64,000 nucleotides of DNA from an uncultured Sphaerochaeta sp. GTDB taxonomy: Bacteria > Spirochaetota > Spirochaetia > Sphaerochaetales > Sphaerochaetaceae. Position 1 is the first letter of the stretch, and the number at the start of each line of letters is the position of its first letter. Below the pieces are notes generated by a model. It was not told the DNA's origin. It ran no database searches and saw only the letters and a program-made list of their open reading frames with translations. A program made the translations under genes and the position numbers. Location of the stretch: the NCBI RefSeq assembly GCF_963677075.1, contig NZ_OY781873.1, positions 2,257,715-2,321,714 of the forward strand, written 5' to 3'. Below, piece by piece: positions 35,360-44,442 of this stretch.

Positions 35360-37222
35360 TTACCGCTTACCAACCAAAAGCAAAGAATCTTTTTCCTTCA
35401 GAGCAACCTCAATATAATCATCATGAATTGTTGCTCTCTCAGCATCACAACCTTCGAAGTGTGTTATTTGCAACAGGGTATTGTCGAATGTAATGGTTGT
35501 TGGCTTCTCATGCTTTCCCAAGATACAGAGAATTGCTTCATGGTTCGTATATCGAACAAAGCAAAGAGAGTATTCATCGCTATAGAGTAGCTTCCAAGCA
35601 CCAAGGGCAAGGGTATCAGCATGAGCTGAGCGGAACTGTCCAAGCCGTGTATAGAGTGAGAAGAAATCCTTGTTCCACTGTTCCTGGTCCCACTGCATGG
35701 GATAGCGTGAGGATTCAACTGATCCGTACGGGCCAGGAAGCGCAATTTCCTCCCCATAATAGATATTTGGCATACCGGGAAGCACATACAACAACTTTAC
35801 AATTCCAGCATAAAGAGAAAAGTCAAAGATCTCCTGATGGGCATAGAGACGAGGGGTATCATGGCTGTTGATAAGATTCATTTGCATGCTAAGCATCTGT
35901 TGTGGCATTGACTGCAGATGGCTTTGCAGCGCTTGTGCGAACTCAATCCCATTGAAGGCTCTCGTCGTCCCAGGATTCTGTCCCCAGCCATCAGCCATGT
36001 AACGGTCTTTCTCCCCCATCCAGCTTCTCATTGGCCGGCTGCTTCCCAAGTAGTTCATGGTTGCATCCCACATATCACCTTTCAGGAATGGGGTGGAATC
36101 CACCCAGTCCTCTCCTACCAAGTATGCTTGATTATTCTCTTTCTTGACCGCTTGTCGTACTTCCCTCCAGATCTCCTCGCACAACTGATCATCGCCCCTC
36201 CTTCCGACTTCACTTGCAACATCAAGCCTCCAACCGTCCTGGTGGTAGGGCTTCCTGAGAAAAGAACGCAATACGGAATCAGGGCTACGGTAGATCAAAT
36301 CACGTAGTTCTTCGCTGTTGTAATTAAGCTGAGGTAGCGTCTCGACATCTTGCCAGAACGCTACAGAGCCATCCTCATTGATGTAATAATAAGTGGCTTC
36401 CTTGCTTGATGGATCAGAGAGAGCTTTCTTGTACCAGGGATGTTCAGTTCCTGTATGATTGATTGAAATATCGACCACCACGCGAATTCCTTCCTGATGG
36501 AGCGCCTCACAGAGGTGGGCAAACGCCTCATCTCCCCCGAGCTTCTCATCTACATGAAAGAAATCGGTGCAGTCATAGCGATGGGTGGTTCTGCTCATCC
36601 CAATGGGATTAAGGTAGAGAACCGTTACGCCAAGGCTCTTGAAATGGTCAATGGCATCCTCAATACCTTTCAGGTCACCATTGAAGAAATCAAGGCATCG
36701 GCCTTTCTCGAACTCAAGGGGGATTTCATCAAAACCGTGTACGGTGACCTCTCCCCCATCAAACCTGTATTGTCCTTCTTTCGCACCAACAGCCAGATCT
36801 CCTTTACGGAATCGATCAGGAAACACTTGGTAACAGAGGCCACTACCTACCCACGTTACTGGGACCAGATCACTGACCAAATGGAAACATTCTGCAAGAG
36901 GTGGAACAGAAGCCTTCACTCCCACCTTGCTATAGGAATACGCTCTTTCATCCGTCAACAGGAAGAAATACCAATAGGCTGCAGTATCCACCAGCTTGAA
37001 GGAGCCTTTGTACAATGTGCGAGACCCTTCCTGCACTTTATCCAGTACAATCTGCATTTCACGGCCAAGCTGGAAACTCACCAATCTGACTTGTTTGATT
37101 GTATTGGAGGAATCTACCTGTATTGAAACGCTCACCATCTCACCCTTTTTTGGGTAGAGCGGCTTGACATACAGGGCGGAGACATTACTATCGACGGATT
37201 GCTTCCAGGTTGTACTGACCAT
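35360..37222 (-). CDS. GH13 maltodextrin hydrolase (neopullulanase/MalZ-like)
   Basis: Alpha-amylase family enzyme acting on maltodextrins or cyclodextrins, cytoplasmic (no signal peptide). 620 residues: N-terminal carbohydrate-binding-like domain (1-115), then the catalytic barrel from YQVFPDRFR (131-139). Catalytic residues: D334 (GWRLDVASEV), E371 (VGEDW) and D455 (NSHDTPR). LNPIGMSRTTHRYD and DISINHTG are conserved regions. A C-terminal beta domain ends the protein. ATG 37222 has AAGGAAG upstream. It is divergent from the LacI-family gene and shares its operator. Confidence 0.93.
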   Translation of the reverse strand: MVSTTWKQSVDSNVSALYVKPLYPKKGEMVSVSIQVDSSNTIKQVRLVSFQLGREMQIVLDKVQEGSRTLYKGSFKLVDTAAYWYFFLLTDERAYSYSKVGVKASVPPLAECFHLVSDLVPVTWVGSGLCYQVFPDRFRKGDLAVGAKEGQYRFDGGEVTVHGFDEIPLEFEKGRCLDFFNGDLKGIEDAIDHFKSLGVTVLYLNPIGMSRTTHRYDCTDFFHVDEKLGGDEAFAHLCEALHQEGIRVVVDISINHTGTEHPWYKKALSDPSSKEATYYYINEDGSVAFWQDVETLPQLNYNSEELRDLIYRSPDSVLRSFLRKPYHQDGWRLDVASEVGRRGDDQLCEEIWREVRQAVKKENNQAYLVGEDWVDSTPFLKGDMWDATMNYLGSSRPMRSWMGEKDRYMADGWGQNPGTTRAFNGIEFAQALQSHLQSMPQQMLSMQMNLINSHDTPRLYAHQEIFDFSLYAGIVKLLYVLPGMPNIYYGEEIALPGPYGSVESSRYPMQWDQEQWNKDFFSLYTRLGQFRSAHADTLALGAWKLLYSDEYSLCFVRYTNHEAILCILGKHEKPTTITFDNTLLQITHFEGCDAERATIHDDYIEVALKEKDSLLLVGKR

Positions 37223-37243
37223 ATTACTTCCTTATATTGTTTG

Positions 37244-37272
37244 TTGACTGTACTACAAAACCGGTTTAGTAT
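37244..37272 (+). promoter_or_regulatory. LacI-family promoter with operator in the spacer
   Basis: TTGACT (37244-37249), 17-base spacer and TAGTAT (37267-37272) form a promoter toward the LacI-family gene. The spacer holds aaaccggttt (37258-37267), a perfect 10-bp palindrome with central CCGG, the usual look of a LacI-family site. It is also only 36 bp upstream of the GH13 start on the other strand, so one site could control both directions. Confidence 0.65.
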
Positions 37273-37366
37273 AACAATATACTAAGTTTTGCGGCTGTGC
37301 AACCTGCATTGTTCCCCTTCAATACAACATTGTGGTAGGATATCGGCCGAAGTTGAGGATTGCACC

Positions 37367-38428
37367 ATGGCAGAGCAAACAACCAGAATAAAACGACCTA
37401 CGATCAAGGATATCGCCCGTGAGAGCGGATACTCCAAGACTGCAGTCTCCTTTGCATTCAATGATCCATCGAGGATCAGCGAGAAGGCATGCAACCAGAT
37501 TCTTGAGACCGCTGAACGGCTTGGATACATACCTGATCCAATGGCACGCAATTTCTCACTCCGTAGACATCTTTCCATAGGCTTCCTGCTTCCACAGGAA
37601 ATTCGGTACTCACTACAGAACCCGTATGCACAACAAGTACTACTAGGCATTGGGGGTGTCTGTGAAAAATATGGCTATACGCTTACCCTGATCCCACCAT
37701 TGAATGAAAGTGTAACAGAAGCTGTACGCAATGCTGCAGTAGATGGTCTGATTTCCATGGGCATGCAGGTAGGCATGGACATTGTCTCGGTCATGAAAAC
37801 CCGCTTGATCCCTTATGTGACCCTTGATGGGACTCCTGATGAAGATATGCCCAGTGTAAACATCGATGATGAGTTGGCTTCCTATGAATTGATGAAAACA
37901 GTACTCGAATCGGGACACCGTAACATCTGCATTATTTCTCTTGGACAAGACATTTTTGCTGAGAAGGCAACAAAGATGGGCCTTCCTCAACGAAGAATGG
38001 AGGGTTTCAGGAAAGCATTGAAGGAAGTTGGAATCTCACTGCAAGATGTACCGGTTCTGGTGAGTGAACCTACGCTTGCAGATGGAAAACTGCGAGGCAA
38101 GGAAATTTTGGCTTTCGAAAAGAGGCCCACCTGTGTTGTCTCAATGTGTGATATTGTGGCAATCGGATGCATTGTCAGTTGGAATGAAGAGGGATTGTCT
38201 GTCCCTGAAGATATTTCTATTGCAGGATTCGACAATATTGATGAAGCTACCTGTGTCATTCCCCACCTAACAACAGTAGACCAGCCAGCACAGGAAAAAG
38301 GACGCCTTGCTGCTGAAGCCCTGTTTAACATGATAAACAAGGAGACTTTGCAAAGCGTCCATATTCAAATTCCCTACACGTTGATCAAACGTGATTCCGT
38401 AAAGGAACTTACTTCTGAACAGCCTTGA
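37367..38428 (+). CDS. LacI-family transcriptional regulator
   Basis: 353 residues from ATG 37367 ([21 protein letters not shown]), with GAGG upstream. The LacI helix-turn-helix is [27 protein letters not shown], followed by the hinge [18 protein letters not shown]; residues 70-353 form the periplasmic-binding-protein-like sensor. Placed between a GH13 maltodextrin enzyme and a sugar ABC operon, it probably controls maltodextrin use. Operator candidate at 37258-37267. Convergent 20-bp overlap with adk. Confidence 0.92.
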   Translation: MAEQTTRIKRPTIKDIARESGYSKTAVSFAFNDPSRISEKACNQILETAERLGYIPDPMARNFSLRRHLSIGFLLPQEIRYSLQNPYAQQVLLGIGGVCEKYGYTLTLIPPLNESVTEAVRNAAVDGLISMGMQVGMDIVSVMKTRLIPYVTLDGTPDEDMPSVNIDDELASYELMKTVLESGHRNICIISLGQDIFAEKATKMGLPQRRMEGFRKALKEVGISLQDVPVLVSEPTLADGKLRGKEILAFEKRPTCVVSMCDIVAIGCIVSWNEEGLSVPEDISIAGFDNIDEATCVIPHLTTVDQPAQEKGRLAAEALFNMINKETLQSVHIQIPYTLIKRDSVKELTSEQP

Positions 38429-39038
38429 TCAGAGCAGAGAGAACTTTATCGGGAGCTGAGGAAGCATCAATATCGACTAGCAATCCTTTTTCACGATAGT
38501 AGGCAATAAGGGGCTCTGTCTGCTGCTCATAGACACTCAAACGATTCAGGATTGCTTCAGGTTTGTCATCATCACGTTGAATGAGAGGCTCTCCTGTCTC
38601 ATCATCGATACCTTCCACCTTAGGTGGGTTGTAGTGGATATGATAGGTTCTTCCTGTGGATTTACACACTCTTCTTCCACTCAATCGTTTGACAATCTGT
38701 TCCCGATCAAGGACAAAATTCACAACTGCATCAAGCTTTTTTATCTCAGCGAGTGCGTCGGCTTGGGCGATGGTGCGTGGGAATCCATCAAGGATAAAAC
38801 CATTCTTTGCATCAGGTTCAAGGAAACGCTGTTTGACCATCTCAATGGTCACAGAGTCTGGAACCAAATCGCCAGCAGCCAAAATGGCTTTTACCTGCTT
38901 TCCTAGGTCTGTGTCCCCTTTTATATGACTGCGAAACAGGTCGCCGGTCGAGATATGGGGAATGCCAAAATGATTTTTTGCTTCGGACGCGATGGTCCCC
39001 TTACCAGCACCCGGAGGGCCGAGAAAAACTAAATTCAT
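38409..39038 (-). CDS. adk: Adenylate kinase
   Basis: Converts AMP and ATP into two ADP. 209 residues from ATG 39038 behind GAGG. P-loop GPPGAGKGT at 7-15, AMP-site [19 protein letters not shown], and the lid region [17 protein letters not shown]. This is the long type, with a lid that lacks the four zinc cysteines. It separates the LacI-family gene from the ABC genes but faces the other way; this looks like chance insertion of a housekeeping gene. Confidence 0.96.
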   Translation of the reverse strand: MNLVFLGPPGAGKGTIASEAKNHFGIPHISTGDLFRSHIKGDTDLGKQVKAILAAGDLVPDSVTIEMVKQRFLEPDAKNGFILDGFPRTIAQADALAEIKKLDAVVNFVLDREQIVKRLSGRRVCKSTGRTYHIHYNPPKVEGIDDETGEPLIQRDDDKPEAILNRLSVYEQQTEPLIAYYREKGLLVDIDASSAPDKVLSALIKAVQK

Positions 39039-39141
39039 GTTACACCTCACAACAGAAGAATAGTTGCATCCTATCACAATGACCCTATTTTGTCCTCCCC
39101 TTGTAAAGAAGTAGAAAATTTACAAACATCAGTTTATTTAA

Positions 39142-39150
39142 TGCTATACT
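39142..39150 (+). promoter_or_regulatory. Extended -10 promoter of the second sugar ABC operon
   Basis: TGcTATACT is an extended -10 element 33 bases before the binding-protein ATG. The -35 region is poor (tttaca is 20 bases away), as expected when an extended -10 is used. Confidence 0.5.
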
Positions 39151-39182
39151 ATAACAAAATTTCACTAAAGAAGGAGTATTGT

Positions 39183-40415
39183 ATGAAACGAGTGCACGTT
39201 CTTCTACCTATGCTGTTGCTTCTTTGTGTATTGCTTCCTGTTTCCGCCCAAGGATCAAAGGCTGAGGCCTCTGATGAGGTTGTGCTCACCATGGGTTCCT
39301 GGAGAACCGATGATGTAGAGCAGATGAATCGCTTGCTTGCTGCTTACAAAAAGCTTGCCCCTGAGGTAACGATCAAATTCCAACCGACAAATCCTCCAGA
39401 CTACAACGCCACCCTGCGTCTGCAACTGGACAGTGGAACCGGCCCAGATTTGATGTACGCCCGTTCATACGCAGCAGGTCAAGAGTTGTTCAATGCCGGA
39501 TATTTTGCCGATTGCACGGACATTCCTGGACTTATGGATAACTTCTCCGCCAGCAATCTTGCCCCCTGGCAAATGAGTGATGGTACCATGTTCGCTGTTC
39601 CTTTTGCAGCTGTAAGTCATGCAGTATATTACAACAAGGATATTTTCGAGAAGGAAGGGCTTGCCGTTCCAAACGACTGGGAATCATTCCTCTCACTCTG
39701 CAACACTCTTGAAAACAGAGGATATACTCCCCTCGCCAATGGATTGGCTGATGAATGGGATATCCTTGAGACCTTCTTCTTCGGTCTGCTCCCCAATTAT
39801 ATCGGTGGAGCTGACATGCGGGTAAAATATGAGAATAAAGAACTTCCTCTCAATGATAAAAACTTTGTAGCAGCTTACCAAGCCATGGCAGATGTTGCCC
39901 GATACTGTCCTGATGGTTTTGAGTCAGTTACTTACAATGACAGCCAGGTACTGTTCAACAGCCAGAAAGCAGTCATGTTTGTGGACGGTAGCTGGACAGC
40001 CGGTGTCTATAAGGATGCTTCCTTTGAGTGGGGCTTGTTTTCCATTCCTGCTCCAAAAGGGAAGAACACGGCTATATGCTTCCACCCCGATATGGCTATC
40101 ACGATGAATAGGGCAACCAAGTATCCTGAGGAGGCAAAAGCCTTCCTTGCATGGCTCTGTACAGAGGAAGGAGCTACCACAGCAAGCCAGAACCTGCCAA
40201 GTGGTTACTTCCCGATGATCGACTTCCCCATCAAGCTCGAGGATCCCCATGCAAATGAGTTCCTCTCACTCAATGCAGGAAAGGAAACTGATGCACGATT
40301 TGTCTGGCCTAAGCTGATGAATCTCTATTCACCGATGAACCAAGCGGTTATCAAGGTGATGAAAGGAGATATTACCGCCAAGCAGGCTGCTGACTCTGTT
40401 TCGGCATTGATGTAA
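39183..40415 (+). CDS. ABC sugar transporter substrate-binding protein (second system)
   Basis: Family 1 extracellular solute-binding protein, 410 residues from ATG 39183 behind AAGGAG. Signal peptide MKRVHVLLPMLLLLCVLLPVSAQ; mature protein starts near GSKAEASDE. Two-lobe pattern with YYNKDIFEKEGLAVPNDWES and VMFVDGSWTAGVY. First gene of a three-gene importer operon. Because of the nearby GH13 enzyme and LacI regulator, a maltodextrin or related glucan is a reasonable substrate (inference). Confidence 0.93.
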   Translation: MKRVHVLLPMLLLLCVLLPVSAQGSKAEASDEVVLTMGSWRTDDVEQMNRLLAAYKKLAPEVTIKFQPTNPPDYNATLRLQLDSGTGPDLMYARSYAAGQELFNAGYFADCTDIPGLMDNFSASNLAPWQMSDGTMFAVPFAAVSHAVYYNKDIFEKEGLAVPNDWESFLSLCNTLENRGYTPLANGLADEWDILETFFFGLLPNYIGGADMRVKYENKELPLNDKNFVAAYQAMADVARYCPDGFESVTYNDSQVLFNSQKAVMFVDGSWTAGVYKDASFEWGLFSIPAPKGKNTAICFHPDMAITMNRATKYPEEAKAFLAWLCTEEGATTASQNLPSGYFPMIDFPIKLEDPHANEFLSLNAGKETDARFVWPKLMNLYSPMNQAVIKVMKGDITAKQAADSVSALM

Positions 40416-40436
40416 CCAACCGTCACAGAATCTTAC

Positions 40437-40458
40437 TTCCCGGGCATATGCCCGGGAA
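40437..40458. other. Perfect 22-bp palindrome between binding-protein and permease genes
   Basis: Eleven-base arms meet at the centre (ttcccgggcat and its complement), so the RNA forms a GC-rich hairpin 21 bases after the stop. No T-run follows. Probably a 3' stabiliser or partial terminator setting a high binding protein to permease ratio. Confidence 0.7.
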
Positions 40459-40474
40459 ATCTCTGAGGTAGCGT

Positions 40475-41380
40475 ATGCGTCCAAAACACGCCCATCATCT
40501 TCCCTGGTTGCTTTATCTGGCTCCAGCGTTGCTTGTGTATACCCTCTTTATGGCCTTTCCTCTCATTGACTCATTACGTTTGAGTTTTTTCAGTGGAAAC
40601 AGCCAAGCGACCAGAATCTTTGTGGGTCTGGATAATTTCAAACGACTGTTTACTGACCCAGAAATTTCAACACGATATTGGGGAGCTTTTTTCAATACCT
40701 GGAAATTCTTTTTTGTGCATCTCATTGTCCAGAATGGGCTGGGTATCTTTTTTGCCGTTCTGCTTACTCATGAAACCATGAAAGGAAGACACCTATACCA
40801 GACCATCATCTTCATTCCTACTACGTTTGCTGTTCTTATCACAGGATACTTATGGAAACTGATGCTCAACCCTGTATGGGCAGGCGACTTTCTTGTTTCC
40901 ATCGGATTACCGTTTCTCAAACACCCCTATCTAGGCGATACCAATACAGCTCTCTGGGCTGTCTCTCTTGTCTCTTGTTGGCAGTGGCTTGGTATCCCTA
41001 CCATGATGTTTGTTGCAGCATTGAGAAATATCAGTACCGAATTGCTGGAGGCAGCACGACTTGAAGGAGCTGGCAATGGAAAGACATTCTGGTACATCAA
41101 GCTTCCCCTTATCAAACCAGTTGTCGGAATCATCGCAGTGCTTACATTTGTGAACAACTTCAATGCATTTGATATCGTCTTCGCTATGGAGAACGTGAAT
41201 GGAGCCCCAGAGTACTCTACAGACCTTATTGGAACACTTTTCTACCGGTATGGTATTGCAGGACAACATCCAATCGGGATTCCTGATGCAGGGCTGGGAG
41301 CTGCCATTTCAACAATCACCTTTCTCTTACTTTTGGTATTGGTCATTCCAACCCTGAAAAACACACAGAGGAGTGCCTAG
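40475..41380 (+). CDS. ABC sugar transporter permease (MalF type, second system)
   Basis: 301 residues, six predicted membrane segments beginning LLYLAPALLVYTLFMAFPL. The ATPase-docking loop is ELLEAARLEGAGNGKTFWYIKLPLI. ATG 40475 follows a GAGG site. Its stop is one base before the start of the second permease, so the two are coupled. No ATPase gene is close by; as with the arabinoside system, a shared CUT1 ATPase is expected elsewhere. Confidence 0.94.
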   Translation: MRPKHAHHLPWLLYLAPALLVYTLFMAFPLIDSLRLSFFSGNSQATRIFVGLDNFKRLFTDPEISTRYWGAFFNTWKFFFVHLIVQNGLGIFFAVLLTHETMKGRHLYQTIIFIPTTFAVLITGYLWKLMLNPVWAGDFLVSIGLPFLKHPYLGDTNTALWAVSLVSCWQWLGIPTMMFVAALRNISTELLEAARLEGAGNGKTFWYIKLPLIKPVVGIIAVLTFVNNFNAFDIVFAMENVNGAPEYSTDLIGTLFYRYGIAGQHPIGIPDAGLGAAISTITFLLLLVLVIPTLKNTQRSA

Positions 41381-41381
41381 C

Positions 41382-42218
41382 ATGAGTGGATCGTTACGAA
41401 AAGAAAACAGGCATGTACTCTCTCATATTGTGTTGCTGACATGGACTTTTATTGTGCTTTTTCCTATATGGACATTGGTGATCAACTCATTCAAGACACG
41501 ATTGACCATCTATGAGAACCCTTTTTGGATACCCAGGACATGGAATTTCTCCAACTACACCACGGTTATTCGTGATGGTGATTTCTTTACATATTTCAAG
41601 AACAGTTTCCTTGTGGTTTCAATCTCTCTTTTGCTGGTAACCCTGCTTGCAAGTCTCGCCGGCTATGCATTGGCACGCTACAAGAGTCGTTTTTCCAATA
41701 TTATCTATTACTTTTTTATTGCAGGTATGATGATTCCCATCAAGATAGCCTCAATAAAATTGCTGGAAATTGTAAGAACTCTTGGTCTACTCAACACCAT
41801 CTATGCACTCCCCCCCATTTATGTAGCCATGGGACTTCCGGTTGGGGTGTTCATCCTTACCACATTCATCAAGGAACTGCCTGAGGATCTCTATGAGGCA
41901 GCTATCATTGACGGTGCTACCAGTGGAAGAATCTATACCTTGGTGATTCTCCCCCTGATCCGCCCTGCCCTTGCCACAACGGCAATCTACAACCTTATCC
42001 CATTTTGGAACGACCTGTGGTTTCCTCTGATCTTTATCAATGATGAACGGCACAAGACATTGCTACTCGGAGTAACCCGTCTCTTTGGGCAGTACCAGAC
42101 TGACTGGTCTAAGGTACTGGCAGTTCTCACTCTTTCTGCAATTCCAGTCCTTGTTCTCTATCTAGCGATGAGCACTCAATTCATTAAAGGGGTTACTGCA
42201 GGCTCTGTAAAGGGGTGA
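41382..42218 (+). CDS. ABC sugar transporter permease (MalG type, second system)
   Basis: 278 residues from ATG 41382 behind GAGGAG; a GTG at 41373 is in frame but lies on the ribosome site. Six membrane segments, docking loop DLYEAAIIDGATSGRIYTLVILPL, and the C-terminus FIKGVTAGSVKG, which is the tail pattern used here to recognise the remnant at 6617. The operon seems to end here; a new promoter-like region precedes the phosphoribosyltransferase gene. Confidence 0.94.
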   Translation: MSGSLRKENRHVLSHIVLLTWTFIVLFPIWTLVINSFKTRLTIYENPFWIPRTWNFSNYTTVIRDGDFFTYFKNSFLVVSISLLLVTLLASLAGYALARYKSRFSNIIYYFFIAGMMIPIKIASIKLLEIVRTLGLLNTIYALPPIYVAMGLPVGVFILTTFIKELPEDLYEAAIIDGATSGRIYTLVILPLIRPALATTAIYNLIPFWNDLWFPLIFINDERHKTLLLGVTRLFGQYQTDWSKVLAVLTLSAIPVLVLYLAMSTQFIKGVTAGSVKG

Positions 42219-42273
42219 CAGACTCACTATCTTGGGGTAGAATCAGAGGCCATTACTGAGGAGAAATAGCTAC

Positions 42274-43338
42274 ATGAATAAAATCGTATTACATGCAACC
42301 GATCTTGATGGATATCTCAAGGATTCGGACAAGGATAAAATCGCCCATGTTGATGAGTTGTACAAGCAGTCGCTTCATCATTGTTCTGTGCTCGAAACAG
42401 CAAGTGATGTGGGAAGGCTTGAGACCTCTCGCAAAGGTTTGGTCGAGAGTGCCAAGGAGATTGGACGGTATCTCAAGGATGTCTGTGCAGAGGAACCTTC
42501 CATTCACGTCTACTCATTCGAAACCCCTCAGGAACAGCATGGACAGGCAAGTCGATTGATTGCAAAACTTCGCGATCCCAGTACCGGCCATGAGGAATTT
42601 CTCTACTATATCCAACGTGCTTACGAGATGCTCTTCTCCCACGTATTTGCTGATGCTGCACTGCCTACCAAACGATCGATCATCACCAAGACACCAGTCA
42701 CCAGCCCAGTTAGGAACTATGCGGTACACAGAATCCCAGACGTAGACTCCTTGATCAAGAACAGTGTCATGTGTGTTATGCTGCGAGGTGCTCTCCTTCC
42801 CAGCATGATCCTCAGCAAGGAGATCCAAGAATATTCAACTGACAAGTTTGTCACTCCTTTTGCCTTGTTCAAGATCAAGCGGGATGACTCAAAGAAAGAG
42901 GCAAATATGGATTACATCCTGGATTTGGATAAATCCTATTTTGATCTCGAATCACTTGACGGGAAGGATCTGATTTTTGCCGATCCCATGAATGCAACCG
43001 GAGGAAGTCTGGTTACCATTGTGAAATACCTGAAGGACAACGGGGTAAAGCCCAAGTCAGTCAAGTTCATCAATGTAATCAGTGCACTCAAGGGTTCCCT
43101 GCGAATCGCCCGTGCCATTGAAGGAGCGGAAGTCTATACGCTTTGGATGGATCCGGTACTCAACGATGCAGCCTATATCCTCCCTGGATTGGGAGATGCA
43201 GGTGACAGACTCAATGGTATGGATAATAGCGATACTCCAAGGAATATCATCCAGCTTATTGCAGATTATGGTTCTGCCATCACCAATCTCTATCGTGCAC
43301 AGGTGAGGGAAATAGAACAAACAGTTCTGGAGCGCTGA
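42274..43338 (+). CDS. upp: Uracil phosphoribosyltransferase with long N-terminal extension
   Basis: Makes UMP from uracil and PRPP. The C-terminal 200 residues show the family marks: MLRGALLPSM, the PRPP loop FADPMNATGGSL (235-246) and the uracil-binding PGLGDAGDRL (304-313). The usual enzyme has about 210 residues; this one has 354. The first 145 residues are largely helical and charged and I recognise no domain in them. ATG 42274 is preceded by GAGGAG. Its stop overlaps the ATG of the lipoprotein gene (TGATG). It would complete uridine salvage with udp at 19986. Confidence 0.88.
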   Translation: MNKIVLHATDLDGYLKDSDKDKIAHVDELYKQSLHHCSVLETASDVGRLETSRKGLVESAKEIGRYLKDVCAEEPSIHVYSFETPQEQHGQASRLIAKLRDPSTGHEEFLYYIQRAYEMLFSHVFADAALPTKRSIITKTPVTSPVRNYAVHRIPDVDSLIKNSVMCVMLRGALLPSMILSKEIQEYSTDKFVTPFALFKIKRDDSKKEANMDYILDLDKSYFDLESLDGKDLIFADPMNATGGSLVTIVKYLKDNGVKPKSVKFINVISALKGSLRIARAIEGAEVYTLWMDPVLNDAAYILPGLGDAGDRLNGMDNSDTPRNIIQLIADYGSAITNLYRAQVREIEQTVLER

Positions 43339-44018
43339 TGCAAAGGATACTGACTGTCTTACTGCTGTCCAGTACGTTGCTTCTCTTCTCTTGCACCTCA
43401 ATGGGTAGCGGGAAGCGGGCAGCCTTGGCAGCAGAAAAGGCAAGTCAGCTTTTCCAGGATCAAGAGTATGCAGCTTCTGCGCAGTTATACAAGGAAGCGG
43501 TTCTCCTCGACCCCAGTCAGGCTTCCTATCAATACAATGAACAGTTGGCTCTTTTTCATCTTGGTGAGTACGAACAGGTTCTGGAAAGAAGCGATGCTTC
43601 TTTCCAGAACTTCCCTACCCACCTCTCGTTTCTTTTTCTCAAGGCCAAGGCCTTTGCTGGGCAGAACCAGTATGAACAAGCCTTAGGGGTGTATCAGAGC
43701 ATATTCAGCTTGAATCCAACCCTCTACGCTGAACAGCTCGAGGTAGCTACCCAAGCTGCAAACTGGGGTTTCAAGGAACAGGCAAAAGAGCTTGCCCTCT
43801 CTTTGGTAAAGAAACACCAGAAGGAAAAGGATGCATTTACCTTACTCGCTTCAATCGAAGGAGACGGGAGTTGGTATGCTTCCATGGTCCAGTATCTTAC
43901 GAGGGGAGACGCAACACAATCCCAAGAACCGCTCCCAGAAGAATCCAGTACAGTGGATGAATCTTCTTCAGACGAAGCACAAGGAAAACCAGCAGAAGAT
44001 AGAGAATCGTCTCCTTGA
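43338..44018 (+). CDS. TPR-repeat lipoprotein
   Basis: 226 residues. Signal peptide with a lipobox, LLLFSC, cysteine at residue 19. At least three TPR-like helical pairs follow (ASQLFQDQEYAASAQLYKEAVLLDPSQASY and similar), then a disordered acidic Ser/Glu tail (PEESSTVDESSSDE). Probably a periplasmic scaffold anchored in a membrane. The last 122 bp, coding the disordered tail, overlap the 3' end of the convergent chromate transporter gene. Confidence 0.82.
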   Translation: MQRILTVLLLSSTLLLFSCTSMGSGKRAALAAEKASQLFQDQEYAASAQLYKEAVLLDPSQASYQYNEQLALFHLGEYEQVLERSDASFQNFPTHLSFLFLKAKAFAGQNQYEQALGVYQSIFSLNPTLYAEQLEVATQAANWGFKEQAKELALSLVKKHQKEKDAFTLLASIEGDGSWYASMVQYLTRGDATQSQEPLPEESSTVDESSSDEAQGKPAEDRESSP

Positions 44019-44442
44019 TCCGGATGCTTCCTCCATCTAGCAAAGTAGTTCCAAACAATTTCAAGCCAGCGTAACTGATAAGTCCTACAACAGCAGCCCT
44101 CAATCCATAGAGACCATCCTTCACATACGGATTCTTGTCGAACTGACCAAGAAAGCGTGCAATGAAAATGATGATGATCAGCGATGGGGTTATCTCTCCC
44201 AATGTTGCCACCAAGCCTCCCAAGGGACCTGCTGCCTGATAACCGGCAAACGTTGCCATGTTTATGCCTATAGGCCCCGGTGTTGATTCACTAATGGCGA
44301 TCATATCGGCAATATCGCTGGATGTGATCCAGTGGCTATGGGTCTCGGCAAGTGTATACAAGAAAGGCAGGGTTGCAAGCCCACCCCCAATTGCGAAGAG
44401 TCCTATCTTGAAAAACTCCCAGTAGAGTTCCAAATAGATCAT
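43897..44442 (-). CDS. Chromate transporter half-protein (ChrA C-type)
   Basis: A 181-residue ChrA domain, one of a pair. It starts at ATG 44442 (MIYLELYWEFFKIGLFAIGGG); the longer frame is antisense-like noise from its partner. The family motifs FAIGGGLATLPFL, SESTPGPIGINMATFAGYQ and GEITPSLIIIIFIARF are present, about six membrane helices. Short-chain ChrA proteins come in adjacent pairs that act together. The stop lies 122 bp inside the lipoprotein gene on the other strand; the C-terminus (PLYWILLGAVLG) looks genuine. Confidence 0.9.
   Translation of the reverse strand: MIYLELYWEFFKIGLFAIGGGLATLPFLYTLAETHSHWITSSDIADMIAISESTPGPIGINMATFAGYQAAGPLGGLVATLGEITPSLIIIIFIARFLGQFDKNPYVKDGLYGLRAAVVGLISYAGLKLFGTTLLDGGSIRIKETILYLLLVFLVLRLKKIHPLYWILLGAVLGIVLRLPS

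Noticed and set aside
36497..37126. 209-residue plus-strand frame
   Set aside because: Antisense to the GH13 gene, whose catalytic motifs are all intact.
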